From: CAZXTR01 sp964643615
GTDB lineage: Bacteria > Pseudomonadota > Alphaproteobacteria > CAAHEQ01 > UBA3637
Length of the DNA: 5,018 bases
NCBI GenBank assembly: GCA_964643615.1
Contig: CAZXTR010000053.1
Location: forward strand, 1-5,018
Direction of reading: 5' to 3'
Shown: one piece after another, positions 1 through 5,018 of the stretch
Numbering within the stretch: the first letter of the stretch is position 1
Layout of the letters: every line of letters begins with the position of its first letter
Program-made: the position numbers and the translations under genes
Notes under the pieces: generated by a model
What the model was told of the DNA's origin: nothing
Database searches by the model: none
What the model saw: only the letters and a program-made list of their open reading frames with translations

Positions 1-376
1 ATAATCCGCCAATGCCTAGCGTTGTGTTTGTGAAAAAACGACCTAATGTTTGTGCACTTTGCTCGAACTCACCTTGTAAAACAGCATTTACAAAGATAAT
101 GGGTTGTTTTAAATTTGTGGAAAAATTTGTAATGCCAGTTCTAAAAAACTCAGGAGTGACGAAGCGGTAAAAACGACTAACTGGTTGGAAGATATATTTG
201 TTGATTCTCAAATTAAAGGTAGTCGTGACACGATTTATTGGCTCTAACGGGTCGTTTGTTTGTTTGTAAATTTCTCTTTCAGTAGGGTTCGTTGGTGTAG
301 TCGCACAAGCACAAAGAAAGGCGCAAATGCCCATTAAAAATATATAAAAATATTTTGAAATTCTTGTTGATGTCAT
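1..376 (-). CDS. mlaA: MlaA/VacJ-type outer-membrane lipid-asymmetry lipoprotein, N-terminal 125 residues only (cut by window edge)
   Basis: MlaA is the outer-membrane component of the Mla pathway. In E. coli it removes misplaced phospholipids from the outer leaflet and passes them to periplasmic MlaC and the inner-membrane MlaFEDB transporter. Reading leftward from the ATG at 376-374 gives 125 open codons with no stop. Residues 1-23 are a lipoprotein signal (R5 and K8, then a hydrophobic run), and the lipobox-like LCAC makes Cys24 the likely acylated residue. The family signature follows in order: NDPLEPINR at 41-49, GITNFSTNLKQP at 81-92, LQG at 100-102 and RFFTNTTLGIGG at 113-124. The C-terminal half lies outside the window. 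The start is supported by the lipoprotein signal and by the ATGA overlap with the stop of the LOG gene, which points to translational coupling. The GGG of a possible ribosome-binding site is 12 bases upstream, rather far, which also fits coupling. The family call rests on my recognition of these motifs. Confidence 0.93.
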   Translation of the reverse strand, partial: MTSTRISKYFYIFLMGICAFLCACATTPTNPTEREIYKQTNDPLEPINRVTTTFNLRINKYIFQPVSRFYRFVTPEFFRTGITNFSTNLKQPIIFVNAVLQGEFEQSAQTLGRFFTNTTLGIGGL

Positions 377-1002
377 TGTACTTTTTCGCCCTTTTTTATT
401 CCTATCAGTTTAATTTTTTTTTTTTGTTTGGCAACTAATTTTTTTAATTCTTTTCGAATTGTTGGAATGACATCTTCAACTTTTTGAACGAAGGTAATGG
501 TTTGTACATGTTTCGGTTTAACGAATCCATCTCTGATTAATTGGTGAAGTAAAGATTTTAATCCGTGGAAAAAATCGTCAATATCTAAAATTATAATGGG
601 TTTGTTTAACAGCCCTAACTGTTTAAGTACCATCAATTCAAATAATTCGTCCATTGTGCCAAGACCTCCAGGGAGCACGCAAAACGCGTCAGATGTTACG
701 GTCATTGCTACTTTCCTTGTGAACATGCGTTGGTAGACTTTTAATTCGTCTATGTTAGACTTTCTTAGAGTGGGGTGTTCTATGTCAAATAAATGTTGAA
801 TTGTCACTCCCGTCACTCGTCCTCCTCCTGTTTTTGCTCCTTCGGCAACAGCTTTCATAATACCAGTTCCTCCAGCTCCGAACACAAGCTCTAATTCATT
901 TCTTGCAATATCAAAGCCTAACTGTCTTGCCTTTTCTTCATATTCGATTTTATTTCCTGATTTTGTTCCGCAGAAGACACATACTTTTTTTAAAGTAATC
1001 AT
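373..1002 (-). CDS. LOG-family (TIGR00730-type) Rossmann-fold protein, possible cytokinin-type nucleoside 5'-monophosphate phosphoribohydrolase
   Basis: The 209-residue product belongs to the LOG ('lonely guy') family of cytosolic Rossmann-fold proteins. Characterised members cleave the N-glycosidic bond of purine nucleoside monophosphates, releasing for example free cytokinin bases. Visible motifs are the N-terminal strand KVCVFCG (6-12), the nucleotide-binding loop FGAGGTGIM (41-49), MFTRK (93-97) and the hallmark PGGLGTMDE (111-119). Many relatives have MHxRK where this protein has MFTRK. The length is typical, but the last 25 or so residues form a lysine-rich tail encoded partly by a 12-base A run. 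I chose the ATG at 1002-1000: a TTG directly upstream would add one residue, but the ATG is 8 bases from an AAGG. The gene leads a leftward pair with mlaA, overlapping it by 4 bases. The true substrate in bacteria is often unknown, so the enzymatic role is inferred from family only. Confidence 0.9.
   Translation of the reverse strand: MITLKKVCVFCGTKSGNKIEYEEKARQLGFDIARNELELVFGAGGTGIMKAVAEGAKTGGGRVTGVTIQHLFDIEHPTLRKSNIDELKVYQRMFTRKVAMTVTSDAFCVLPGGLGTMDELFELMVLKQLGLLNKPIIILDIDDFFHGLKSLLHQLIRDGFVKPKHVQTITFVQKVEDVIPTIRKELKKLVAKQKKKIKLIGIKKGEKVQ
414..425 (-). repeat. 12-base poly-A tract (coding strand) near the 3' end of the LOG gene
   Basis: Twelve consecutive T on the plus strand read as A12 within the LOG coding sequence, encoding part of Gln, three Lys and the first base of Ile. 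Loss of one base gives a TGA two codons after the tract, and gain of one base gives a TAA directly after it. Either way the protein would end about 10 residues early, some 30 or more bases upstream of the mlaA start, breaking the ATGA coupling. The tract is seen directly; any role in slippage is inference, and it may simply reflect the AT-rich composition. Confidence 0.9.
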
Positions 1003-1010
1003 CAAAATAA

Positions 1011-1016
1011 CCTTTT
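1011..1016 (-). promoter_or_regulatory. Ribosome-binding site of the LOG gene
   Basis: On the minus strand AAAAGG ends 8 bases before the ATG at 1002-1000. This decides between that ATG and the in-frame TTG immediately before it, which would leave only about 5 bases of spacing. Confidence 0.6.
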
Positions 1017-1029
1017 TTAAAAAAATTTA

Positions 1030-1057
1030 TTGTTTGTTCACTTTTTCTTTTTACAAT
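1030..1057 (+). promoter_or_regulatory. Candidate sigma70-type promoter for the exported-protein gene
   Basis: TTGTTT (1030-1035) is followed after 16 bases by TACAAT (1052-1057), a five-of-six match to the -10 consensus. Transcription would start near 1064, giving a leader of about 36 bases. The -35 matches only at TTG, so this is a moderate call. I could not find an equally good leftward promoter for the LOG-mlaA operon in the same divergent region; TTGCAT around 1097-1092 on the minus strand is the best -35-like hexamer but has only a poor -10 partner. Confidence 0.4.
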
Positions 1058-1090
1058 CTCTCTAAAAAAGGGTAATGTTAATTAGAGAGA
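1057..1090 (+). repeat. 9-bp perfect inverted repeat in the divergent intergenic region
   Basis: TCTCTCTAA (1057-1065) and TTAGAGAGA (1082-1090) are exact reverse complements separated by 16 bases. The left arm overlaps the last base of the candidate -10 box and the predicted transcription start. The right arm contains the AGAGAGA that serves as the weak ribosome-binding site of the gene starting at 1100. It could be an operator, or an RNA hairpin hiding the ribosome-binding site if transcription starts further upstream. No T run follows on either strand, so it is not an intrinsic terminator. Confidence 0.55.
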
Positions 1091-1099
1091 AATGCAATC

Positions 1100-2281
1100 A
1101 TGAAATGTATTAGAACTTTGTTTTTATCTTTATTTTGTTTGCTTCCTTTTTCTATTTTGGCGGAGAATAAGGATGTTCCGTTATTTGAAACTTTGGAAGA
1201 AAAGGTAGCTCAATCTAAAGAACAAAAAAATACGGTCTCTTTGCGGTCGGGAAAAACAACCGAATCGATGCACCACCCTAATATTGGTAAAAAAGCAAAA
1301 ACGGGCAATGAAATTAAAATTGCTCCATTTCGTGCTACGACAATACCGCTCCAAACGCCTGATGCGAAGGAAATGAAAGTTCCTTTTGGAGAAAAGGCGC
1401 CGTCTGCTGTCGTACAGGAGGAAGAAACAGCAACCTCTCTTGCTTCTAGTTCAAATTTTGCTGTGCGTGACATTCGTATTGTATCTTCCGAGCAAAAGAA
1501 AAATAATGAAGAAAATACAGAAAAAGGGGAAAGTTTAGAAACATTTGCTCCCACTTTGAAAGACGGAGCCTCTATAGAGGCTGTAGGTCAATTTGTTCAA
1601 CAGCCCATTGTCATCGAAAAACCCGCATATCCTTTGTTTGATTCATTGCCTGATGTGACGAAGTTTGATGTAATGGGAATTAAATTGTATATGAATCCAG
1701 AAGAAATTGTTGAAATTGGGAGCGATAATGGGTTCGGTGTTGCTCGTGTGGTTTACGCCATTCCCACGTTCATGACGAGTGATTTTGAAAAACAATGTCG
1801 GAAAGAGGGGTTGGTTCAAGTGCAATTAATTCATGATTGTGTTCGAAATTTAGCTCAAGATAGAGAGGTTTATTATATCTCGGAATTACGCCTTGAAAAT
1901 AAAACGACGAAAGAACAAATTGTTGCTTCGTTTGTATCGGGGTTGACGCAAAATCAAGCATATCGTATTGATTATACTGCTTTTGGGGATAATTCTTTGG
2001 GAACGTCTTACAAAGATATTGCGCAAAAATCTATTCGTAAAGAAACTTTTTGGAAGCTCGTTTTTGCTAAATACGGCAATCCAAATTTTTCCAATAAAAT
2101 GTTGTGGGGAGACCCTCGTAATGCATATATGCAAGTTTTTATGGAAAAGAATTCTTTAGATGGGCGTATTATTATCGATGACAAAGAATTTTTGTATAAA
2201 GATATGGATGTGGCAGTTCGAGAAAACCAAGATAAGGAATCTTCTTATTTGTTTTCTTTCTATAAAACATTAGGTATTTAA
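1100..2281 (+). CDS. Exported protein of unknown function with long linker and C-terminal two-cysteine domain
   Basis: I do not recognise a named family for this 393-residue product. It opens with a Sec-type signal peptide (K2, R5, hydrophobic 7-20), with likely cleavage after Ala21 (SILA before ENKD), so the mature protein should be periplasmic or secreted. Residues about 22-175 are rich in Lys, Glu, Ser, Thr and Gln with little hydrophobic patterning, and look like a disordered linker. A compact domain seems to begin near residue 188 with FDVMGIKLYMNPEEIVEI, resembling the 'G-x-x-L-x-M-x-x-x-E-hydrophobic' opening of several small alphaproteobacterial periplasmic domains. It contains the only mature cysteines (Cys233 and Cys247, possibly a disulfide) and a KYGNP...WGDP stretch (324-339). 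No transmembrane segment follows the signal. The start is supported by AGAGAGA 9-10 bases upstream. It is divergent from the LOG-mlaA operon and followed at once by the assembly gap, so its downstream partner is uncertain. No terminator is visible after it. Confidence 0.85.
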   Translation: MKCIRTLFLSLFCLLPFSILAENKDVPLFETLEEKVAQSKEQKNTVSLRSGKTTESMHHPNIGKKAKTGNEIKIAPFRATTIPLQTPDAKEMKVPFGEKAPSAVVQEEETATSLASSSNFAVRDIRIVSSEQKKNNEENTEKGESLETFAPTLKDGASIEAVGQFVQQPIVIEKPAYPLFDSLPDVTKFDVMGIKLYMNPEEIVEIGSDNGFGVARVVYAIPTFMTSDFEKQCRKEGLVQVQLIHDCVRNLAQDREVYYISELRLENKTTKEQIVASFVSGLTQNQAYRIDYTAFGDNSLGTSYKDIAQKSIRKETFWKLVFAKYGNPNFSNKMLWGDPRNAYMQVFMEKNSLDGRIIIDDKEFLYKDMDVAVRENQDKESSYLFSFYKTLGI

Positions 2282-2305
2282 AATATTTTTATTTGAAGTA
2301 CATTT

Positions 2306-2405
2306 NNNNNNNNNNNNNNNNNNNNNNNNNNNNNNNNNNNNNNNNNNNNNNNNNNNNNNNNNNNNNNNNNNNNNNNNNNNNNNNNNNNNNNNNNNNNNNN
2401 NNNNN
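2306..2405. other. Assembly gap of exactly 100 Ns
   Basis: One hundred consecutive Ns separate the exported-protein gene from mipZ. A run of exactly 100 is the usual placeholder for a scaffold gap of unknown size, so real distance and even strict adjacency of the two flanks are not guaranteed. The missing DNA must hold at least the first 30 or so codons of mipZ including its P-loop, plus its start signals. Confidence 0.97.
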
Positions 2406-3092
2406 GAAGGTAAGAAAGTTGCAGCTTTAGATTTAGACGGTCGGCAAGGTACTTTGTCTAGATATTTACAAAATCGCAAGGCTTTTTCTATAAAAAACGG
2501 TCTTTCTTTGCCTATGCCAGATTATGTACGAATGAATAATATATCAAATGAACTTTTGTTTTTGCGCTCACAATTGGAACGACTAGCGGATGATTACGAT
2601 ATCATAGTGTTAGATACTCCTGGAGCTGATACAGCCTTAACCCAGGAAGCATTATTTCAAGCAGATACTTTGATTACGCCAGTAAATGATAGCTTGTTGG
2701 ACTTAGATATTTTGGGCGTTATTGATGAAGAATCTTTTTGTGTAAAGGGGCCTAGTCACTACGCAGAACGTATTTGGTCTGTTCGTCAGAAACGCAATTT
2801 GATGAAAAAAGAAACTTTGGATTGGATTGTTGTACGTAATCGCTTGTCTCCTTTAAAGACAAAAAACAAACAAATTATTGAGAATGTTTTGAAGACACTG
2901 GCCGAAAGGATTCATTTTTCGATTTCTGGAACAGTGACGGATCGTGTTGTCTTTCGTGAATTGTTTTTAAAAGGGCTCACTATGATGGACTTGCGCGAAG
3001 ATGGTTTAAAGATGCCTCTGTCTATCTCCAGTATAGCTGCAAGACAAGAAGTTCGTTTATTGGCAAATGCTGTTTTTAAAAAAAGTGTTTGA
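2406..3092 (+). CDS. mipZ: Cell-division-site positioning ATPase MipZ, 5' end missing in gap
   Basis: MipZ is a ParA/MinD-type P-loop ATPase of Alphaproteobacteria. In Caulobacter it is recruited by ParB near the chromosome origins, forms a gradient from the poles, and inhibits FtsZ polymerisation so that the ring forms at midcell. The frame is open from the first base after the gap, giving 228 residues beginning EGKKVAALDLDGRQ; a TTG at 2454 is in frame but internal, not a start. Visible family features are the DLDGRQ segment (Walker A' region, whose second Asp aligns with the Caulobacter hydrolysis residue Asp42), LQNRKAF, the Walker B strand IIVLDTPGAD, ITPVNDSLLDLDILG, WIVVRNRL, DRVVFRELFLKGLTMMDL and a closing ARQEVRLLANA. 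Aligned with Caulobacter MipZ from memory, about 31 N-terminal residues, including the deviant Walker A KGGxGKS, are hidden. The C-terminus is complete. pgm follows 62 bases downstream in the same direction. Confidence 0.93.
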   Translation, partial: EGKKVAALDLDGRQGTLSRYLQNRKAFSIKNGLSLPMPDYVRMNNISNELLFLRSQLERLADDYDIIVLDTPGADTALTQEALFQADTLITPVNDSLLDLDILGVIDEESFCVKGPSHYAERIWSVRQKRNLMKKETLDWIVVRNRLSPLKTKNKQIIENVLKTLAERIHFSISGTVTDRVVFRELFLKGLTMMDLREDGLKMPLSISSIAARQEVRLLANAVFKKSV

Positions 3093-3139
3093 AATAATTT
3101 ACTAATAGCAGTAGCATTCCCTTATCGCTTTAACAAAAG

Positions 3140-3147
3140 AGAGGGAG
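3140..3147 (+). promoter_or_regulatory. Ribosome-binding site of pgm
   Basis: AGAGGGAG lies 7 bases before the ATG at 3155 and is the strongest purine-rich site in the window, supporting that start. The 62-base mipZ-pgm interval contains no terminator-like hairpin and no convincing promoter. Confidence 0.7.
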
Positions 3148-3154
3148 TGTAAGA

Positions 3155-4789
3155 ATGAATATTCGTGAAATCGCATCTCATCCATTTGACGATCAAAGGC
3201 CGATGACATCTGGATTGCGTAAAAAAACATCTGTTTTTGAAAACACACCTCATTATTTAGAAAATTTTATTCAATCTATTTTTGATACTATCCAAGCGAC
3301 CGGAAAAACGTTGGTTGTTGGTGGCGATGGTCGTTATTTTAATCTTTTTGCCATTCAAATAATTATTAAAATGGCTGCAGCAAACGGTGTGTCCCATCTT
3401 TTAATTGGACAAAATGGGATTTTTTCTACCCCAGCTGTTTCTGTTGTTATACGCAAGTTTAGGACAGATGGGGGCATTATTTTATCGGCAAGTCACAATC
3501 CCGGAGGTAAAGACGGTGATTTCGGCATTAAGATTAATGTAGAAAATGGGGGCCCTGCTCCAGAAACAGTAACCCAAGCTTTGTTCGAAAAAACAAAGAA
3601 AATATCTTCTTATAAAATTTTAGATATCCCTGATGTTGACTTGAGTAAATTGACAACAGTGAGCGTTGGTGATATGTCGGTGACAATTATGGATTCTGTT
3701 GCTGATTATGTTGAAATGATGGCTCAATTGTTCGACTTTGATAGTATTCGTCAACTTTTAAAATCTGGCTTTAAAATGACGTATGATGCATTAAATGCGG
3801 TAGCAGGCCCTTATGCAGTGGAAATTTTCGAAAATCAACTGGGAGCCCCAAAAGGTACTGTTAAAAATGAGATTCCTTTGCCCGATTTTGGAGGAGGGCA
3901 TCCAGATCCAAATTTGACATATGCAAAAAGCTTTGTTGATAGGATGTATAATGGTTCATTTGCTCCAGATTTTGGTGTGGCATCGGATGGAGATGGTGAC
4001 CGTAATATGATATTAGGAAAACACTTTTTTGTAAGTCCTTCAGATAGTGTTGCTATTTTATCAGCAAATGCGACGTTAGTGAAAGGTTATACATTTGGGT
4101 TAAAAGGGGTTGCACGTTCAATGCCAACAAGTAGCGCGTTGGATAAAGTGGCCGAAAAGTTGCATCTTAATATTTACGAAGTTCCTACTGGCTGGAAGTT
4201 TTTTGGCTCTTTGATGGATGCTGACCTTATTACGATATGTGGAGAAGAAAGCTTTGGAACGGGATCTTCTCATATTCGAGAAAAAGATGGCATTTGGGCG
4301 GTTTTATTTTGGTTGAATATCATTGCAAAAAAGCAACAATCCGTTCAACAAATTGTTGAAAATCATTGGAAAGAATTCGGGCGTAATTATTATATGCGTT
4401 GTGATTATGAAAATGTTGATGTGGAAAAAGCTCGCCAAATGATGGATGCTTTGCAATCTATTTTACCTATGATAAAGGGAAAGAGTTTTGGAACTTATTG
4501 TGTGCAACTGGCGGATGATTTTACTTATATTGATCCTGTGACGCACGAAAAAACAGAAAAACAAGGAGTGCGTATTTTATTTACCGATGGCTCTCGATTG
4601 ATTTTTAGATTGTCTGGAACTGGCACACGAGGGGCTACTGTACGTTTGTACATTGATAAGTATGAACCCGATTTATCTCGGCAAAATCTTGATCCTTCGG
4701 AATTTTTAAGTGATTTAGTGCATGTTGCGTTGGATATTTCTGAATTAAAAAAATATATTGGACGTGAAGATGCGGATGTTATTACGTAA
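3155..4789 (+). CDS. pgm: Phosphoglucomutase (alpha-D-glucose phosphate-specific)
   Basis: This cytosolic, Mg2+-dependent enzyme (EC 5.4.2.2) interconverts glucose 6-phosphate and glucose 1-phosphate. The latter is the precursor of UDP- or ADP-glucose for lipopolysaccharide, exopolysaccharide or glycogen. The 544-residue protein has the usual length and all landmarks of the alpha-D-phosphohexomutase superfamily in the PGM1-like subgroup: TSGLRKK (18-24), the catalytic serine loop SASHNPGG (111-118, phosphoserine Ser113), the metal-binding loop DGDGDR (278-283), the sugar-binding GEESFG (363-368) followed by HIREKDG, and the phosphate-binding RLSGTGTRGAT (485-495). No key residue is missing, so the protein looks active. 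The start is supported by a strong ribosome-binding site. It sits 62 bases after mipZ, possibly in one transcript, and its stop is only 17 bases before the -35 box of the tRNA promoter. No separate terminator is visible after it, so readthrough to the terminator beyond the tRNA is possible. Confidence 0.97.
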   Translation: MNIREIASHPFDDQRPMTSGLRKKTSVFENTPHYLENFIQSIFDTIQATGKTLVVGGDGRYFNLFAIQIIIKMAAANGVSHLLIGQNGIFSTPAVSVVIRKFRTDGGIILSASHNPGGKDGDFGIKINVENGGPAPETVTQALFEKTKKISSYKILDIPDVDLSKLTTVSVGDMSVTIMDSVADYVEMMAQLFDFDSIRQLLKSGFKMTYDALNAVAGPYAVEIFENQLGAPKGTVKNEIPLPDFGGGHPDPNLTYAKSFVDRMYNGSFAPDFGVASDGDGDRNMILGKHFFVSPSDSVAILSANATLVKGYTFGLKGVARSMPTSSALDKVAEKLHLNIYEVPTGWKFFGSLMDADLITICGEESFGTGSSHIREKDGIWAVLFWLNIIAKKQQSVQQIVENHWKEFGRNYYMRCDYENVDVEKARQMMDALQSILPMIKGKSFGTYCVQLADDFTYIDPVTHEKTEKQGVRILFTDGSRLIFRLSGTGTRGATVRLYIDKYEPDLSRQNLDPSEFLSDLVHVALDISELKKYIGREDADVIT

Positions 4790-4806
4790 TCTTTTTGAAA
4801 ATGAGC

Positions 4807-4835
4807 TTGACAAAAAAAATGTTTTTTGACATAGT
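4807..4835 (+). promoter_or_regulatory. Sigma70-type promoter of tRNA-Ala
   Basis: A perfect TTGACA (4807-4812) is followed after exactly 17 bases by CATAGT (4830-4835, four of six matches to TATAAT). Initiation would fall about 4842, some 5 bases before the mature tRNA 5' end. The spacer is almost pure A then T (CAAAAAA, AATG, TTTTTTG), a 7-bp self-complementary element that may bend the DNA. A second TTGACA at 4826-4831 overlaps the -10 and is too close to the tRNA to be its -35. Confidence 0.65.
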
Positions 4836-4846
4836 TATGCCCGCGT

Positions 4847-4922
4847 GGGGATATAGCTCAGCTGGGAGAGCGACGCGTTCGCAATGCGTAGGTCAGGAGT
4901 TCGATCCTCCTTATCTCCACCA
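4847..4922 (+). tRNA. tRNA-Ala, anticodon CGC, CCA encoded
   Basis: The 76 bases fold into a full cloverleaf. The acceptor stem is 4847-4853 with 4912-4918, D stem GCTC/GAGC (4856-4859, 4868-4871), anticodon stem 4873-4877 with 4885-4889, and T stem AGGAG/CTCCT (4895-4899, 4907-4911) around TTCGATC. The discriminator is A4919, and CCA (4920-4922) is encoded. Anticodon CGC is at 4880-4882 in loop TTCGCAA and reads GCG. The G3:U70 wobble pair, the main identity element for alanyl-tRNA synthetase, is present (G4849 with T4916). The anticodon stem ends in a G-U pair next to the loop, and all other pairs outside the acceptor wobble are standard. The gene has its own promoter and terminator. Confidence 0.97.
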
Positions 4923-4928
4923 ATTTTT

Positions 4929-4958
4929 AAGAGAACCTATAAAAGGCTCTCTTTTTTT
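4929..4958 (+). terminator. Intrinsic terminator after tRNA-Ala
   Basis: AAGAGAACC (4929-4937) pairs with GGCTCTCTT (4945-4953) with one A-C mismatch around a 7-base loop, followed directly by a T run to 4958. It lies 7 bases after the CCA end and would end the tRNA transcript and any readthrough from mipZ-pgm. Confidence 0.85.
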
Positions 4959-5018
4959 ATACCCTATGACTTTCACCCCAAGATGAGTCCAGATGGGAGT
5001 AGAGTAAACCCATCATAA
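4959..5018. other. Unassigned right-edge stretch with a 6-bp inverted repeat
   Basis: These 60 bases are about 45 percent G+C, higher than the other non-coding DNA here. They contain GATGGG (4992-4997) and its exact complement CCCATC (5009-5014) around an 11-base loop. No complete gene fits. On the minus strand a 19-codon frame from an ATG at 5016-5014 and the tail of another open frame exist, but neither is recognisable. It could be the end of a dispersed repeat or of a gene beyond the window; I cannot tell. Confidence 0.35.

Noticed and set aside
1057..1090. The inverted repeat as a bidirectional terminator
   Set aside because: There is no T run after the hairpin on either strand, and both flanking genes point away from it, so no transcript would need to end here.
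1210..1554. 114-codon open frame on the minus strand inside the exported-protein gene
   Set aside because: It lies wholly within a well-supported gene, has no ribosome-binding site and no recognisable motif; it is an antisense shadow.
1643..2159. Several 60-82 codon frames on both strands within the exported-protein gene
   Set aside because: All overlap the main reading frame, lack start signals and encode no recognisable protein.
2454..2456. TTG as the start of mipZ
   Set aside because: The frame is open back to the gap, and the 16 upstream residues match the conserved MipZ region with DLDGRQ, so the start is in the gap.
2270..2479. Minus-strand frame running through the N run
   Set aside because: Half of it is undefined sequence, and it overlaps the in-frame mipZ coding sequence.
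4811..4828. CAAAAAA-AATG-TTTTTTG as a terminator of pgm
   Set aside because: The stem is almost only A-T pairs, the element sits between the -35 and -10 of the tRNA promoter, and no separate T run follows it.
4795..4986. 63-codon plus-strand frame after pgm
   Set aside because: It overlaps the tRNA promoter, the whole tRNA and the terminator, so it is a chance frame.

Overview
The window is an AT-rich (by eye roughly mid-thirties percent G+C) piece of a Gram-negative chromosome. It most likely comes from an alphaproteobacterium, and an AT-rich host-associated lineage such as Holosporales or relatives would fit. The strongest lineage marker is MipZ, the division-site ATPase characteristic of Alphaproteobacteria. 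MlaA shows an outer membrane, and a CGC-anticodon alanine tRNA is also present. The exact genus cannot be fixed from this sequence alone. Codon use and base composition look even across the genes, and I see no insertion sequence, CRISPR array, phage gene or defence system.

Left part (1-1099): a leftward two-gene operon. The first gene (about 373-1002) encodes a LOG-family Rossmann-fold protein. Its stop overlaps, as ATGA, the start of mlaA, an outer-membrane lipid-transport lipoprotein gene that runs off the left edge of the window. A 12-base A tract lies near the 3' end of the LOG gene. The 94-97 base divergent intergenic region holds a plausible rightward promoter and a 9-bp inverted repeat that ends on the ribosome-binding site of the next gene.

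Middle (1100-2405): a rightward gene for an exported protein of unknown function, with a signal peptide, a long disordered-looking linker and a C-terminal domain with two cysteines. It is followed after 24 bases by an assembly gap of exactly 100 Ns.

Right part (2406-4789): mipZ, whose N-terminus with the P-loop lies in the gap, then 62 bases later a complete pgm encoding phosphoglucomutase. The two are co-directional and could be co-transcribed. They have unrelated jobs: one positions the FtsZ ring, the other feeds glucose 1-phosphate into envelope sugar or glycogen synthesis.

Right edge (4790-5018): tRNA-Ala(CGC) with its own sigma70-like promoter and a clear intrinsic terminator. A further 60-base unassigned stretch follows, slightly richer in G+C and containing a small inverted repeat. 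Most of this window is ordinary housekeeping DNA. I found no convincing new system; the points most worth checking are the overlap and homopolymer at the LOG/mlaA junction, the inverted repeat before the exported-protein gene, and that protein's unknown role.
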